A stretch of DNA of 64,000 nt from Actinomucor elegans (Eukaryota; Mucoromycota; Mucoromycetes; Mucorales; Mucoraceae). The notes under the pieces were generated by a model. That model was not told where the DNA came from. It did no database searches and worked only from the letters and a program-made list of their open reading frames with translations. The stretch covers positions 1,488,001-1,552,000 of the forward strand of contig JAMSLZ010000005.1 of NCBI GenBank assembly GCA_026027325.1. The letters run 5' to 3'. The translations under genes and the position numbers were made by a program. Below are positions 36,903 through 48,500 of this stretch, piece by piece (positions within the stretch are counted from its first letter, which is position 1; the number at the start of each line of letters is the position of its first letter).

Positions 36903-36955
36903 CTATTAATCTGATGCGACATTTGACCGAGATCGGCCGAGATTGCACACGCCAT
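36903..36955 (-). repeat. Dispersed TGTCGCAT repeat copy at the inner edge of the right arm
   Basis: Reverse orientation: AATCTGATGCGACATTTGAC then CGAGATCGGCCGAGATTGCA. It is identical to the left-arm copy over the core. Confidence 0.75.
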
Positions 36956-37362
36956 GGAGTGCTGTGGGCTAATTTCTGAAACTACTATAAAGGTTTTTTT
37001 TGGTGCTCAGAAACTGAAACTTTATCAACAAATCAAGTTTATCTATCTTTTGAAACTCTAAGGATTCTGTCGAATTAAGCCCTAGCGATCTAGTTGTAGA
37101 GTCAGTTAAGCTCTTGCACTTTGTCACCATGTCGACATAACCAAGTGGGAAAATCTTGCAATTTGCTAGAGGAAGCTAAAAGATTCCCAACTTGATTGAA
37201 TTTTTGATTCCTATAACCCTATTATCCCTGATCCAGCGGTTTGCGAAATTCACCTGTCTGATTGCATGGCTACGATGGCAAAATACAAGAGTTTAATTGA
37301 CTTTGCAATTAACTTGTCAAACTTATTATATATATATACATATTCCAAAAAAATCGATATTG
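36903..37362 (-). repeat. Right arm of the ~440-bp inverted repeat
   Basis: Near-identical to the reverse complement of 31592-32027. It starts with AATCTGATGCGACATTTGAC and ends AAAAAAATCGATATT. The main difference is about 24 extra bases near 37207-37232 (TATAACCCTATTATCCCTGA then TCCAGCG) that the left arm lacks. Confidence 0.85.
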
Positions 37363-37794
37363 TAGTAAATTCCTTTTGCATTGCTCAATTTTTTCTCGCT
37401 GTATCATATTATTTAATCTCACTAATCCAATGACACAATATCATCCTTCAGCTTCATAGTCTCATAGCCATTCTATACACTGTTTTTCAAATAAGCGATT
37501 ATAAAGATTTGTACATCATTGAACATTTTTACACTATAGTTTCATTAAAAAATCAGGTTATTTATATATCCTACTTTTTTTTTTTTGCTCAAAATACAAT
37601 ATTGTGCCTACTAAAACTGGAGCACAAAAAGTTTATCAAGGCTACACTACAAGGCATACATTACCTGAGGATTATGTATTTAAAAAATGTTGGTGTTATT
37701 ATTATTGCTTGGCGGAGAAAGAGTAACGCAATTTGAGACCTTCTTTTCTGGGTTTTCAACGTTGCTTCAGTTATATATGTAAACTGTTAATATG

Positions 37795-38045
37795 CATTAG
37801 ATGGGTTGCCTCAACTCAAATATCCAAAATCCTGATTCCTGATCCTAGGGTTCTCTTTTCAACTGTTTTCTAAAGCCTTGGATTCTTTGATCCTTGGGAT
37901 TGACGAAGAAGGCAACCTCATTGCATCATCCTGATAGCAGTATGCAAGAGTCCAAGTGATTTTGCAATTCGATTGCTAGGTTAATTAGACAGACTGCTTT
38001 GACGAAACCAAGAGTTTTGGTTGGATAAACTGTTTATCCCTACGC
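37795..38045 (+). repeat. Diverged relative of the inverted-repeat element
   Basis: ATGCAAGAGTCCAAGTGATT, TTGCAATTCGATTGCTAGGT and TAATTAGACAGA align with GTGCAAGAGCTTAACTGACT, ACAACTAGATCGCTAGGGCT and TAATTCGACAGA of the left arm; both continue to GATAAAC. It is older and lacks the TGTCGCAT edge. Confidence 0.6.
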
Positions 38046-38439
38046 GATTTTCTTTGAAGCAACATTATACTTTTAAATACGCATAAAACCCATTAATAAA
38101 AATTGATAAGAACTATATTAAGTACTTAACGATATAAAGACCATTCGCTATATCTATTATTCGTAGAGCTATTTGTGATGAATACCTTTTTTTTTTTTGG
38201 TTATTTTTAAAATACAATCAAACCTTAAGTATTCCATACAACTACATAGTGGAAATAACTTTGAGATATTTCAACTGGTTTCGTCCAAATATCTCATTTA
38301 GTTAGTATTTTATGTACAGAAGGTACTACTACATCTGTTTTTACAACTCTATATTATATGTCTGAGCAATTGCATGTCAAGGCATACCAGTGCAAAATAT
38401 AGCTAAATGTGTAGTATTTCTATCATCTGCAGTGAGATT

Positions 38440-38865
38440 CGTCCCTTCATTTTTCTTACACAACAGAAACATTGGAATAGCCAAGAGTTAAATTCTGGAA
38501 TAATCAAAGAATTATTTTATGTATCTAATACATTGAGTTACCATTTGGGCCTGTCTTGATAGGTGAGTGAATGATCATTCAAAGAGAAAGAAGATACATA
38601 AACTATTTCTCGCATGCCAGGCTATTATGGAGATGAGCACCTTGTACTGTCATTAACAGGAGAAGTAGAGGAAAAGTAAACTGCATCCTTGAAGGCAAAG
38701 AACATATCTTGTATACAATACAGTAGACAATATGGTTGTTGGTTTAAGGTAGTTTCTGCCATCTAAAGTAGACTCCAGGGTATAGGAGCATATTAGCCAC
38801 CCAAGCATAGATACCAACAAAATAGGATGGAGCATTGTGTGTATAAGCATTTTATAGTTTATCAC
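38440..38865 (-). pseudogene. Decayed relative of the 32.4-kb membrane relic
   Basis: A minus-strand hydrophobic frame (MLHPILLVSMLGWLICSYTL and LSTVLYTRYVLCLQGCSLLF) stops early. Downstream DNA resembles the 32.4-kb copy: GGCCCAAATGGTAACT against GGCCCCAATCAAATGGTAAT, and GGCTATTCCAATG against TGGTATTCCATG. Two related loci about 6 kb apart suggest a duplicated small membrane-protein gene. Confidence 0.3.
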
Positions 38866-39339
38866 CTGTAATAAATCGAGATAAAGTTTTGGAATCTAGG
38901 AAATATATTAATCATACCAATTGAAAGCTTATATTAATGTAGATAGATACAATTGAGCTTCTATAGCTGTTTTTTTTGGTATTGAAGCCTAGACAATTCA
39001 ATAGCGCCAAGTTAACCTATAAAAGTAAACTGATGTAACATAGGTCGATCCCAAAGATAAAATTAAGCTTTTAATTGGAGGGCCATCTAAAGAAAAGAGA
39101 TTCAAGCGCTTTTTTGTTGGGTAAATGGACTATGGTACTCTTTATTAATAAACGCGTTTTTTTTGAGTAATGGGAATGCTTAACAAGAAGAAACTCACGA
39201 TGATATGATATCTATTTCTGTTTATTGAAGAAGACTGAGTTTTGTGCTACTGACCTAGTTTAATTAAAGAAAAGATAAAAAGAACCGATGCACTTGGCAT
39301 ATAGCACGTCTCTCTTCTTTATATATATCTTTCTCCGTC

Positions 39340-39418
39340 TGCCCATATCCCTTTTGATTCCCCTTTCCTTTCCTTCCTTTCCTTTCCTTTTCTTTTTTTT
39401 TTCCTCCTTTGAATTAAC
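39340..39418 (+). promoter_or_regulatory. Pyrimidine-rich tract before the DUF726 start
   Basis: Almost pure C/T with CCTTTCCTTTCCTTCCTTTC-type repeats, ending a few bases before the ATG at 39426. CT-rich core promoters or leaders are common in fungi. It also makes the longer frame from 39288 (hydrophobic, Phe/Ser/Leu only) look non-coding. Confidence 0.5.
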
Positions 39419-39425
39419 TTCTTTA

Positions 39426-40005
39426 ATGAACAAAGATCCTTCTTCCATTAGCTGCAAGTCACCTCTTGAAGATCTTGCCACGACAGATTCAAATAGCAGT
39501 AACGACGTCCTATCGTCTGAAGAAATTCGAAGTGAGCGATCCTCAATTGAATACTCGGCTCAAGAGTTACAACAAGATACCGCCAACCAGCCACTTACTG
39601 CCGAACGATTAGCGGAACAAAACGAATTATATTCAAATAAACTAGAGCCCAAGCCTAATGCAATCCGAGCTTGGGCTGCCGACCTTCCAGAAGTACCCGA
39701 TAGTGTCCAGCCTATCCTTACAGAGACACATATATTTGAGATGGAAACCCTGACATTGGATGATGAAGAAGAAACAGAACATCATCCTCGTATCCAGGAA
39801 ACAAAGGATGTGTTTACAGAAACACAAAAGATAGCTTATGTAAGTCTATGTTACTTGACCAGTCTGGAGGTTGTGCATGATTTCCAGGGCAAAGATTTTA
39901 CATATGCTCGTATGAGTGCAGATAACTGGCAGCGCAAACTCATGAGGATGCTTTATGTACACATGGATATTTCCGCAGATGGTATAAATATTGTCTTTTT
40001 TTTTT

Positions 40006-40045
<40 letters not shown>

Positions 40046-42629
40046 ACGTGTAAGCTTATTCCATTCTAATAGAAATCAATATGATTGAGTCTCTATCAAA
40101 GCACGACATCGTACCTACGGATTTGGTACATCAATTTACTTCTCAAGGCCAAACGACTGAAGTTCAATTAAATGATCTCCACACCAAATCGTCGTCGGAT
40201 GAAAAGAAAGCACTGGAGGACAAAATTATCATTGACCTTTGTTGGACTGTGATGTGCGATTTATTCTTAATCTGTCTCAGTACTGAAAACTATGATGCTC
40301 GCTCTAGAGTGTTTGTAGCCAGAATTGCATCGTATTTATCGTTGGACTGGTTTCAGGTCATTGGTTTTGAGAAGCGTATCGCAGAGCATTTGATACAAGA
40401 CGCTACCTGGGAAACAGAAACTGTGACCAGTGTAGCTACAACGATGACTACCATGACCATGACCAATGTGGATGAAACAGGCTTTGTCAAGAATCATATG
40501 GAACGCGCAGGTCGTAATAAGCAAAAGCGAAAGAAACGATATGTAATGATTGGTTTGGCCACAATTGGTGGTGGACTTATCTTGGGTCTAAGTGCTGGAT
40601 TAATGGCTCCAGTGATTGCAGGCGGTCTTGGCGCTCTATTGACGACTGTGGGTGTAACAGGTACAGGAAGTTTTTTGGGTGGTACGGCTGGTATTGCTTT
40701 AATTACAGGTGGTGCTACACTTGCAGGTGGACGTAAGTTAATTTATCTATTATGTGTATTCGTCATGCTAACCTTGTTATCCGTTAATACGTGTAACACT
40801 TTTCTTAGGTATTGGAGGTAAGTTTATTAAGCATTATTTTTAATTATATTGGTATTGACCATCTGTATAGGCAGAAGTATGAATAAGCGTATGAAGACTG
40901 TAAACACCTTTGAATTTCTTCCAGTTCATGTCGAAGAGAATGTAAACTGTATTATCAGTATTACTGGGTAAATACTATCTGTAGACCATACACTAAAATC
41001 ATGCTAATGTCTTGGCTTTACAGTTGGTTACCTAATACAGAAAAGGACGAAACCTCTCTACCTTTTAGTACCCTAGATCCTTTGATGGGTGATCATTATG
41101 CTTTGTACTGGGAACCTGAAATGCTGCAAGAGCTTGGCAGTGCATTCCGTATTTTGGCTACTGAAGCAGTTACTTTTTCTATCCAACAAGCATTGGCACA
41201 TACCATCATGGGTGCGCTTTTAGCTGGCCTTGCATTCCCACTTGCTCTTACAAAACTGGGCTACATGGTTGACAATCCCTGGGCCAATGCTCTAGACAGA
41301 TCTAGATTGGCTGGTCTGATTTTGGCAGATACCTTGATGAATAGAAACCTTGGCGCTAGACCCATCACTCTTGTTGGCTATTCTTTAGGTGCTCGAGTTA
41401 TTTTCTTTTGTCTACTTGAATTAGCTCGTATGAAAGCCTTTGGTTTAATTGAGAACGTAGCTCTGTTTGGGACGCCTGTCAGTGCCTCAAAAGCTCAATG
41501 GAAAGAGTGCACCACCATCGTATCTGGTCGTTTCGTGAATGGTTATGCAACCAATGATTGGTTATTGGGTTTCTTGTTCAGAACTTCCACTGCTGGCTTG
41601 GGCAACATTGCTGGCCTTCGTCCTTTATCGCATATCGAAGGAAGCCGTGTCCAGAATTTGGATTGTACAGACCTGGTATCTGGTCATTTAAGTTATCGAT
41701 CTTCTATGCCTAAGTTATTGAAGCGTGCAGGTTTTGTCGTGACTTCAGAGGAATTACCAGTAAAAGACAAAGAGAAAACACCTGTGGAAGAAGAGGTACA
41801 TGTCTAAAGCAAAATTGTGTTAGTAATGTAACTAATCAATACATTATAAAAGGATGCGTCAACCATTGCTGTAGTTGCAACAGATCTGAAGAACAAACAT
41901 TTGGATTCAGCTTCATCATCTCTGAAAAAGCGAAGTTCATTATCATCTCTTTCTTCAGGCAAAGCATCGATCCAACTATCCTCAAAGACTCCACAAACAA
42001 CACCAGATATCATAGACGATGATGACCGTGATAGTGATAGGTTTCCTACACGTACGATTTCTTCCTCAACAGAACCTATTACACCTGGCCATCAAACACC
42101 ACGTTCTTCAAATGAAAAGAGGCCAATGTCAGATTATGATATTATAGCAGATATAATAGCAAATGCGACTGCTGCTGCATCGTCCAAGTCTGGCACATAC
42201 AGCTCCTTGTCTTCAGGTAAAGCATCTATTGCCACGACATCGAGTGCGGATCCACTCATGATAGCATCGTCATCTACTTCAACCATCTCGACTTCGCCTA
42301 TCGCTACACCTCAAACAAACAGAAGATCCACGCTCAATAGCTTCTTTGGTACAGCTAGTAGGTCCAAATCAGAAACAACGGTATCCAATTCCCCCGCTGT
42401 AGAAAGACCCAAATCAACATCTCGATCTTCGCTCTTGTTTAATACATCATCCATCTTTGGAGGAAAGAAGCGACTAGAGTCAGAGGAAGAACGAGAGTTG
42501 AAAGATGCAGGAGTCACAGTGAAAGAGATCAAGAGTACTTTGGGAAGGCTGGTTGTGCCCAATGAAGTAGCAAACCCAATGCCACAAGTTAAACTCGAAG
42601 CTCCTCAGCATGCTAAACTCAATCGATAG
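39426..42629 (+). CDS. DUF726 family alpha/beta-hydrolase-like protein (TMCO4/Mil1 type)
   Basis: 956 residues from six exons: 39426-39981, 40073-40732, 40809-40817, 40871-40967, 41024-41795 and 41853-42629. The family includes human TMCO4 and yeast Mil1, linked to membrane trafficking. The acidic N-terminus leads to a conserved region (RKLMRMLYVHMDISADGE). Glycine-rich membrane helices follow (YVMIGLATIGGGLILGLSAG and LMAPVIAGGLGALLTTVGVT). The hydrolase part has WEPEMLQELGSA and the nucleophile-elbow motif VGYSLGAR (GxSxG) in PITLVGYSLGARVIFFCLLE, then NVALFGTPV and RFVNGYATNDWLLGFLFR. Exon 6 adds a Ser-rich disordered tail. I chose the ATG at 39426 (MNKDPSSISC) because upstream is a pure pyrimidine tract. 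Exon 3 is a 9-nt microexon. Confidence 0.9.
39996..40043. repeat. T12-ATA-A34 run inside DUF726 intron 1
   Basis: A T-run is followed almost directly by an A-run, so the pre-mRNA intron could fold into an A-U hairpin. The exact length may be unstable or misassembled. Confidence 0.85.
40809..40817 (+). other. 9-nt microexon of the DUF726 gene
   Basis: GTATTGGAG lies between TTTTCTTAG (acceptor) and GTAAGT (donor). Joining GGAC, the microexon and GCAGAAGTATG reads GRIGGRSM in frame. Confidence 0.75.
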
Positions 42630-42827
42630 ACACAATATTTCATTACGCTTTCCCCTCTCCCCCTCCCCCCTTTTTTTGTACATTTATATATATCCTCAAC
42701 TTTTCTCTATTTATTATTTCTTTCTTGTGAGAATAAGCAATTACCATCTTACATTGTGTGGTCATCAGACTAAATTTTATTGTAAACCAATCATGAACAA
42801 CATAATATACTCTTGTATAAAATATTA

Positions 42828-42876
42828 ATCAAATACGACATTTGACCGAAAGATATAGATTGAGAGATCTTTTAGT
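42828..42876 (-). repeat. Dispersed TGTCGCAT repeat copy
   Basis: Reverse orientation: AATACGACATTTGACCGAAA, then GATATAGATTGAGAGATCTT. Confidence 0.55.
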
Positions 42877-42989
42877 TGCTACTATGAAAAGTATGTAATT
42901 TGCTCTCAGCTACTCATGTATCATAGTATGCTTGAACGCTAATTAGATAATATGCAAATTTAATGGCTCATTTTGTACATGTTTTAGTT

Positions 42990-43030
42990 TTCTGATGCAA
43001 CATTAAACCAAGATCGATCGAGAAATCTAA
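42990..43030 (-). repeat. Dispersed TGTCGCAT repeat copy (diverged)
   Basis: Reverse orientation: CTGATGCAACATTAAACCAA, then GATCGATCGAGAAATCTAAT. Confidence 0.5.
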
Positions 43031-44264
43031 TGTTGAAATGTGATTGTAAAAATGGCAAGCCTGTCCCCCCTCCCCCTCTTCGACAGCCTTTAAACCTAAA
43101 ATGTATGTTTAACGTTTATTTTGAAAGCATAAGCAGCGTTTTCAAAGCAAAATTTGCAACTGATGTATCCTTTAAATAATAAATAGTATGCAACAATGGA
43201 TTTCATAGTATGGAATACTCGAATTGTGATAATTGCGTTTCTACACTAAACTCAACTTAACTCCATGGATTCAAAACAAAAATTAATACTTTTTGCATCA
43301 CCCTATGTATCATTCAAGTTTGCTCAAACATTGTCAAGCCAGTACTTGGATGCTTACGGGCCGTTGGTACTGAAAAGTAAGTTGCAACTGAATAGAATAA
43401 TAGTAGCAGAATTTCTGTATATCACTTCTCGCTAACATAAAAGAAAAGGTTTTGTCTAGTTCTAGGTTGCCCCAAAACTAAACAGCTACTTTTTTTTTTG
43501 AATTTTTGATGTATACAAACAAAGGATAACGTGAATTGTGTGATTCTTTGATCCAAGATGGCTCGGTCGTATATGAAAGTGGATCCTGGGACCTAAAATA
43601 ACACCATTCTCTGGGTTTTACATACGAGTCCTTGGCAAATACGGGTAATCGGTATCCAATTCTTGTAGACTTGGCTGTAACAATAATCTCAACTCATCTA
43701 TATACAAGCTCAACTGGATGTCCAAGTACGTAACAGTGCATATTTAATAACCACAGTAAAACAGTATGCATAGCTTTGCATACCTGATGCAGTATTTCTT
43801 AATCTCCCGCCTATTTTATCTATAGTGCTATATGCGACTTATCAGTTAGATCGAGAGCCAGCTGTAATAGAAGTTTTGGATCTGTTATTATTTGTTTCAT
43901 ACTAGTTTTACGTTTTTGTGATCACAGTGCATTTATAACGCCACCTATGCAAGTTTCTATAAGGTCTCACAGTTAAACAAGCTACTTTTAAAAGATGCAA
44001 GATGCTGCATCTAACCTATACAGTGTTTCCGAATGTTTGCCGATAGTAAGTCAGGGTTTTCATATCTGGTGATTAGCGTAGCACTCCAAATAGAAAGAAA
44101 AACATCAGCAGGTTTCTTGGATGAAATTCGAAAGAGTTCTGTAATACGGGACAAAGTTTCGCTTAGCCATCATTGTACAACTAAACTTGACACACACAAT
44201 CAATCAAGAACCTTTTAGATATGCACATTGTAAAAGAGAGGGGGTATATGATGGCTTTTATTAG

Positions 44265-44883
44265 TTATAGACCGGCTTTTTTACAGACAATTTTGAATTC
44301 ATTCGGATCAATCATACCGTCATGGTTAAGGTCTGCTTCATTCATCATTTCCATGATTTGCTGCTTTGTCCAAGACTCTTGCTGTGTTTCACACACCTTG
44401 AGCAAACTTTCCAAAGTGATTCCGTTGATAGCGGGATCTGCTAGCATCTCAAACGCCATATCGGCAGTAGGTTCATCTTCATCTTCTTCTTCATACTCGT
44501 CATCATCTATAAAGTCATCCATATCTTTGTTTGAAGGTGCAATACTACCGCCCTGCTCAATGTCAGATTATGTTTCAACTAAATACGTATTGTGATTTAC
44601 CATCAATTCTGTAACAATGTCAGTAAATTCTTCTAGATCCACAAAGCCATCTTTTTCTCGGCCAACGCATTCAAATAGATCCGGTATATCAGAAGTTTCT
44701 ACTGGCAAGTTTAAGAATAGCAATGCTTTGATGAGATAATCACCGTCTAAAGCACCAGAATCATTGATATCATGATCTTTGAATGCTGCGGAAAAAGAAG
44801 ATGTAAGAGATTATATAATCTAGCTTTTAGTTTCTTTTTCTTTTACCTTGTGTTATTTGTCGTTTAGTAAATATCTTTTTCAT
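44265..44883 (-). CDS. EF-hand calcium-binding protein, calmodulin/centrin-like
   Basis: 169 residues from three exons: 44847-44883, 44601-44785 and 44265-44552. The start is MKKIFTKRQITQ. Hand 1 (DHDINDSGALDGDYL) is imperfect. Hand 2 (GREKDGFVDLEEF) is partly degenerate. After an acidic linker (DDFIDDDEYEEEDEDEPTAD), a helix-loop region with DPAINGITLESLL lacks the key Asp ligands, and the last hand DLNHDGMIDPNEFKIV is canonical. Probably only the last hand, and perhaps the first two, bind calcium. It differs from calmodulin by the acidic insert between the lobes. It could be a Ca2+ sensor with an unknown partner. The last intron has a choice of two acceptors three bases apart (GAG or GAGCAG). 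Confidence 0.8.
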
Positions 44884-45201
44884 AATGTGATATGAATAAT
44901 AAAAAGAAAAAAAAATAAAATAAAAAAAAGCATCCTTATAAACCGGGAAAGCAATAGTCACTCATTTGGAGAAAAATTATTTTGGCTGAGCATTTTGCAT
45001 GAAAAGAAGAAGGCTTTTACTATTGGTCTCTAATATGGCGCCCTTGGTCATATGTGCAGAACATTCGCATCACGCAAGTAATTATAATACATATCACTTT
45101 CTGTTGCGCTTGGGCTGGAAGCATTACAAATAATCCATTCAAAGAAAACTTGGATTGCTCGAGACCCCTGATTGGCTTGCGGTAATTGATTCCCTCATCT
45201 T
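44884..45201. other. Spacer up to the transposon
   Basis: EF-hand promoter side and transposon left flank; ends with CTT, the left copy of the target duplication (45199-45201). Confidence 0.7.
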
Positions 45202-45215
45202 CACTATGGGAAAAA
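45202..45215 (+). repeat. CACTA left terminal inverted repeat
   Basis: CACTATGGGAAAAA, inverse of 50425-50438; preceded by CTT. Confidence 0.93.
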
Positions 45216-45460
45216 AAAAGTGAAATAAAGTGAATTCATGGCAAAATCAAGTGAATTTCAAGTGAATTAGTGCTTTCACCTGAATTTAAAGTGAAATAAA
45301 GTGAATTTCATGGCAACTTGGAAACCAGGTTAATGCACCTTAACTTTTATTTCCATTATTTTTCCATGAATTTCCATGTTTCCCAATTGGAGTGAATATG
45401 GAGCTAGTTCGAGTAAATTGTATGTTAAACTAAACAGTGAAGCAGAGCTCTGGTTTCAAC
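45216..45460. repeat. Left subterminal GTGAA-rich region
   Basis: Repeated AAGTGAATT and AAGTGAAATAAAGTGAATT motifs, then inverted forms (CCATGAATTTCCATG). It is equivalent in content to the right end and is the presumed transposase-binding zone. Confidence 0.75.
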
Positions 45461-45511
45461 GAATATAAGACAGCATTGATAGTATAGAATAAATTTATAT
45501 ATGTACTTGGT

Positions 45512-48500
45512 TTAATAAGGTCTCCAAGCAACATATGTTTTGTCTTTATTTAATAAAGAAGGTATAAGTATAGCATATCCTATTATGTCCTTGGCTTTGA
45601 TTATTTTCCATAGGAGCCTTTCTTCATAGGGTTGCGTATAATAGCAGCATGTTTGACCATCAAACACTAAAGTCGTTTGATGTTGTAATAAGGCAAGTAT
45701 TTGATCTTTCCATCTAATAAACTGCTTTACTTGGCCTATATTATATTGTAAGGACATAGTATCATCTGATATGTATGCAACTATCTTTTGGTTTTGTTTT
45801 CTTGAAGAAATATCAACGGTTTGGCCATTCCTCGTTTTACCGTAAGTATTAGAAGTAGAAACAGAGTACTCCTCTTCTGTTGAACTGGAACCATTATGAT
45901 CGGCTAGATATTGCTGGATTAGATGCTTAATATCACACGTTGGAAATAATTGGTTGATTAAGTCAGCAGAAGAAGGTTTAAATACCATATCTTCATCAAC
46001 ACTATGGCTTTCAATTCCAATCTGCCAGTTTTTATACGCTTTTGTGTAGTGATCCATTAGAACAGTGACAGAGTTTTTTTGAGGATTTTGTTTAGACTTG
46101 ATATGTCTTTTTACATCTTGAATACTTCTTTCAAGAGTTCGGGCGCTTATCAATCTAAGTGGACCAAGCTGAAAAATAATATAGGACAAATGTTTTAGAT
46201 AATGCTGGTTAATGGTAAATGTATCTTTTCCCATCTTCTGCAGTAAGAACGCATGCCATCTTTTTACTAATCTAGAATGAAAAGACGATATAAATTATCG
46301 AAAACTTAGCATAGCTGCACGTAGTAGTCTCTCAAAAAAAAACTTACTCATCAATCCGTAACAGATCACTTGGATATATGTTGAATTTTTGGGTCAAAGT
46401 GCAGACCATGGATATTGATTTCAAAGCATTGCACGCATCATCAACAGCTTCCAGTACAGGAGAAGCTACCTTTCTCTTCTTTTTTCTATTTCTTTCGGTT
46501 TGGTAAATATCAGCATGTTGTTTTCGTAACGCCTCCACTACCAAAGTGGGTACTATGTACATTAAAAAATCAATCCAGTCAACGCTACGAGATTGGCCTG
46601 ATTTGGAAGAAATATCTAAGTGAAGAAAAAAGCAAGGATATTAATTCATTGGAATAATTAGCATTAAGTTTCTTGAGTTAATCTCTAATACCTATAAATT
46701 GACCATCAATGGCTCCATTTGGAAGCATTCGTTGTATTTGAACCATTGCTCTGCCAATTTCTTCTCTATAGGCGTTCCGAAGGAACAAAGGGTTATAGTA
46801 TCCGAATCTCTGAGAGTCATCCTTCATCATGGACCATATGTGCTTGGCTATATTCATTCCCCATAAGTGCATCTCATCTAATCCAAAAAATGAACATCCA
46901 TGAAAGCTTTTTAATAATGCAAATGGCAATTTCCCTTTGAGTGAAGTAGCCTAGATAGTTAATCAAATCATACTGCATTAGACACTGATACAGTTACTAT
47001 TGTTTAATTTATTAAGCTTCTTACCAAGTCACCGTTTTGATAATCCTCAGAAGTCCTTAATGGGTATTCAATGGGCTCTTGTGCTTCATTTGTTCCAGGA
47101 AAAACTATAGTCCTTTTTGATTTGGAATAAATGCCTTTGATCTTGCAAATGCGGCATCCATGGTAAGAATTATGGCCAGCATGTAAACATAGCTCTGATA
47201 GTCCAGGAATATCACCAATTATGTTTAATAAGTGGGCCTTTATACGGATGGAAGAGGTTCCTGTTTCGACAATAATGCCTTCTGTTTCCAAAACGAGAAG
47301 CTCCTGGATGGTAGGATAAAGGAAACTAAAGATATCATAGGGTTTTCTCGGACCAGGTATGACGGCAACGATCAGTCTGTTTTCTGGATCAAATCTATAA
47401 TAGAGCATTTAATTTATCCATTAAAGTTTCAGCGCCAAGTTATTTTGTTTTGTACCTTTGTTCTGGTGGTATATCATTAATAGTAAACATGATAATTGCC
47501 ATACTATTATCACCTGTGTCAAAAGGATGGAATCCATCGTAATGGAACGAGAGCGAGAGGTTATAGTCTTCTTCGGCGTCACTATTTCTACTTTTAAAAG
47601 CGAATCCATCCAATATATCTCTCTCGCAGCCATCAAGCTCATCGGTTGAACTATACACAGAGCTACGCGTAGCTTTATATTTCAACTTCTTCCTATTCTT
47701 TTCAGACAGCATAAAATAGGCCAACTGCTTACTAAGTGATAGTTGGTAATGCTTGGCTTTAGCTTCCATGATAGTTGATGTGGACGATGTCTCTTCATAA
47801 CGATGTCTCTTGCAACTTAACCTAGGGCAAGCAGTTTGACTGTCACCAGGGTAATACATGTAGCACCCTTCAGGACACATGTCATATTTATCAGCTTGAA
47901 GTTGGATTATATGATTGTTATTAATGCTTTCGCATTTATACGGGCTGATGAATTTTAGATGTTCTATAAAAGAAAATAAGAATAGCAGTGAGCACACTGG
48001 TAGTAGTAAAGCAGCAAGATGGAAATAATAACTATACCACTATTCATCTCAATTAAGTACTCATTGAAGAAGTTGAATATTTTTTCGGTCGTACTTTTTG
48101 ATACATTGTTTTCTTTTAAGAGATACTTCAGTTCTAGACTTTTCCTCTCTGGAGGACTTAAAATATCCATGTACTGTTTACCATCGTCCTTGATTTTAAG
48201 CTGAATAGGATGGGTAATAGTATCTTTGAATTTGCTTAATCTAGAGTATATTTCTTCCACTGTGGTTTTTTTTATTGCGTCTTCTTCTATAGCGCCAACT
48301 GTTCGCCAACCTTCTTGTATTACCTTAGTTTTTTCTGAATTTTCTTCTTCATTCGCTATAGAGTCGCATTCATCCAAGCTGTTCATATCTACAGAGTTAC
48401 TGAAATCACAGTGGCTTGTTCGTAAAATATCAGCAGGATTGTTATTTACAATATCAGTGCTTGATTGATGTTGCGTTTCATGGTTTAAAAGATCATCTGA

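Larger units (their letters stand above)
37363..39425. other. Gene-poor region with repeat relics
   Basis: Contains a diverged relative of the inverted-repeat element (37795-38045), a decayed membrane-protein relic (38440-38865) and the DUF726 gene promoter. No intact gene was recognised. Confidence 0.55.
42630..44264. other. Intergenic with dispersed repeats
   Basis: Two reverse-oriented TGTCGCAT copies (42828-42876 and 42990-43030). A lone possible exon at about 43264-43377 reads MDSKQKLILFASPYVSFKFA and on to LDAYGPLVLK before a GTAAGT-like donor, but no downstream exon could be joined. No gene called. Confidence 0.45.

Noticed and set aside
37212..37229. True homing-endonuclease target
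   Set aside because: Three of 18 positions differ from the recalled I-SceI site and no endonuclease gene is in the window; kept only as a low-interest observation.
39288..39425. Upstream extension of the DUF726 protein (MHLAYSTSLFF...)
   Set aside because: It would translate a pyrimidine tract into Phe/Ser/Leu/Pro only; the family's N-terminus is hydrophilic and the ATG at 39426 suits better.
43264..43377. Possible first exon MDSKQKLILFASPYVSFKFA
   Set aside because: No downstream exon keeps the frame and no family was recognised; not enough to call a gene.
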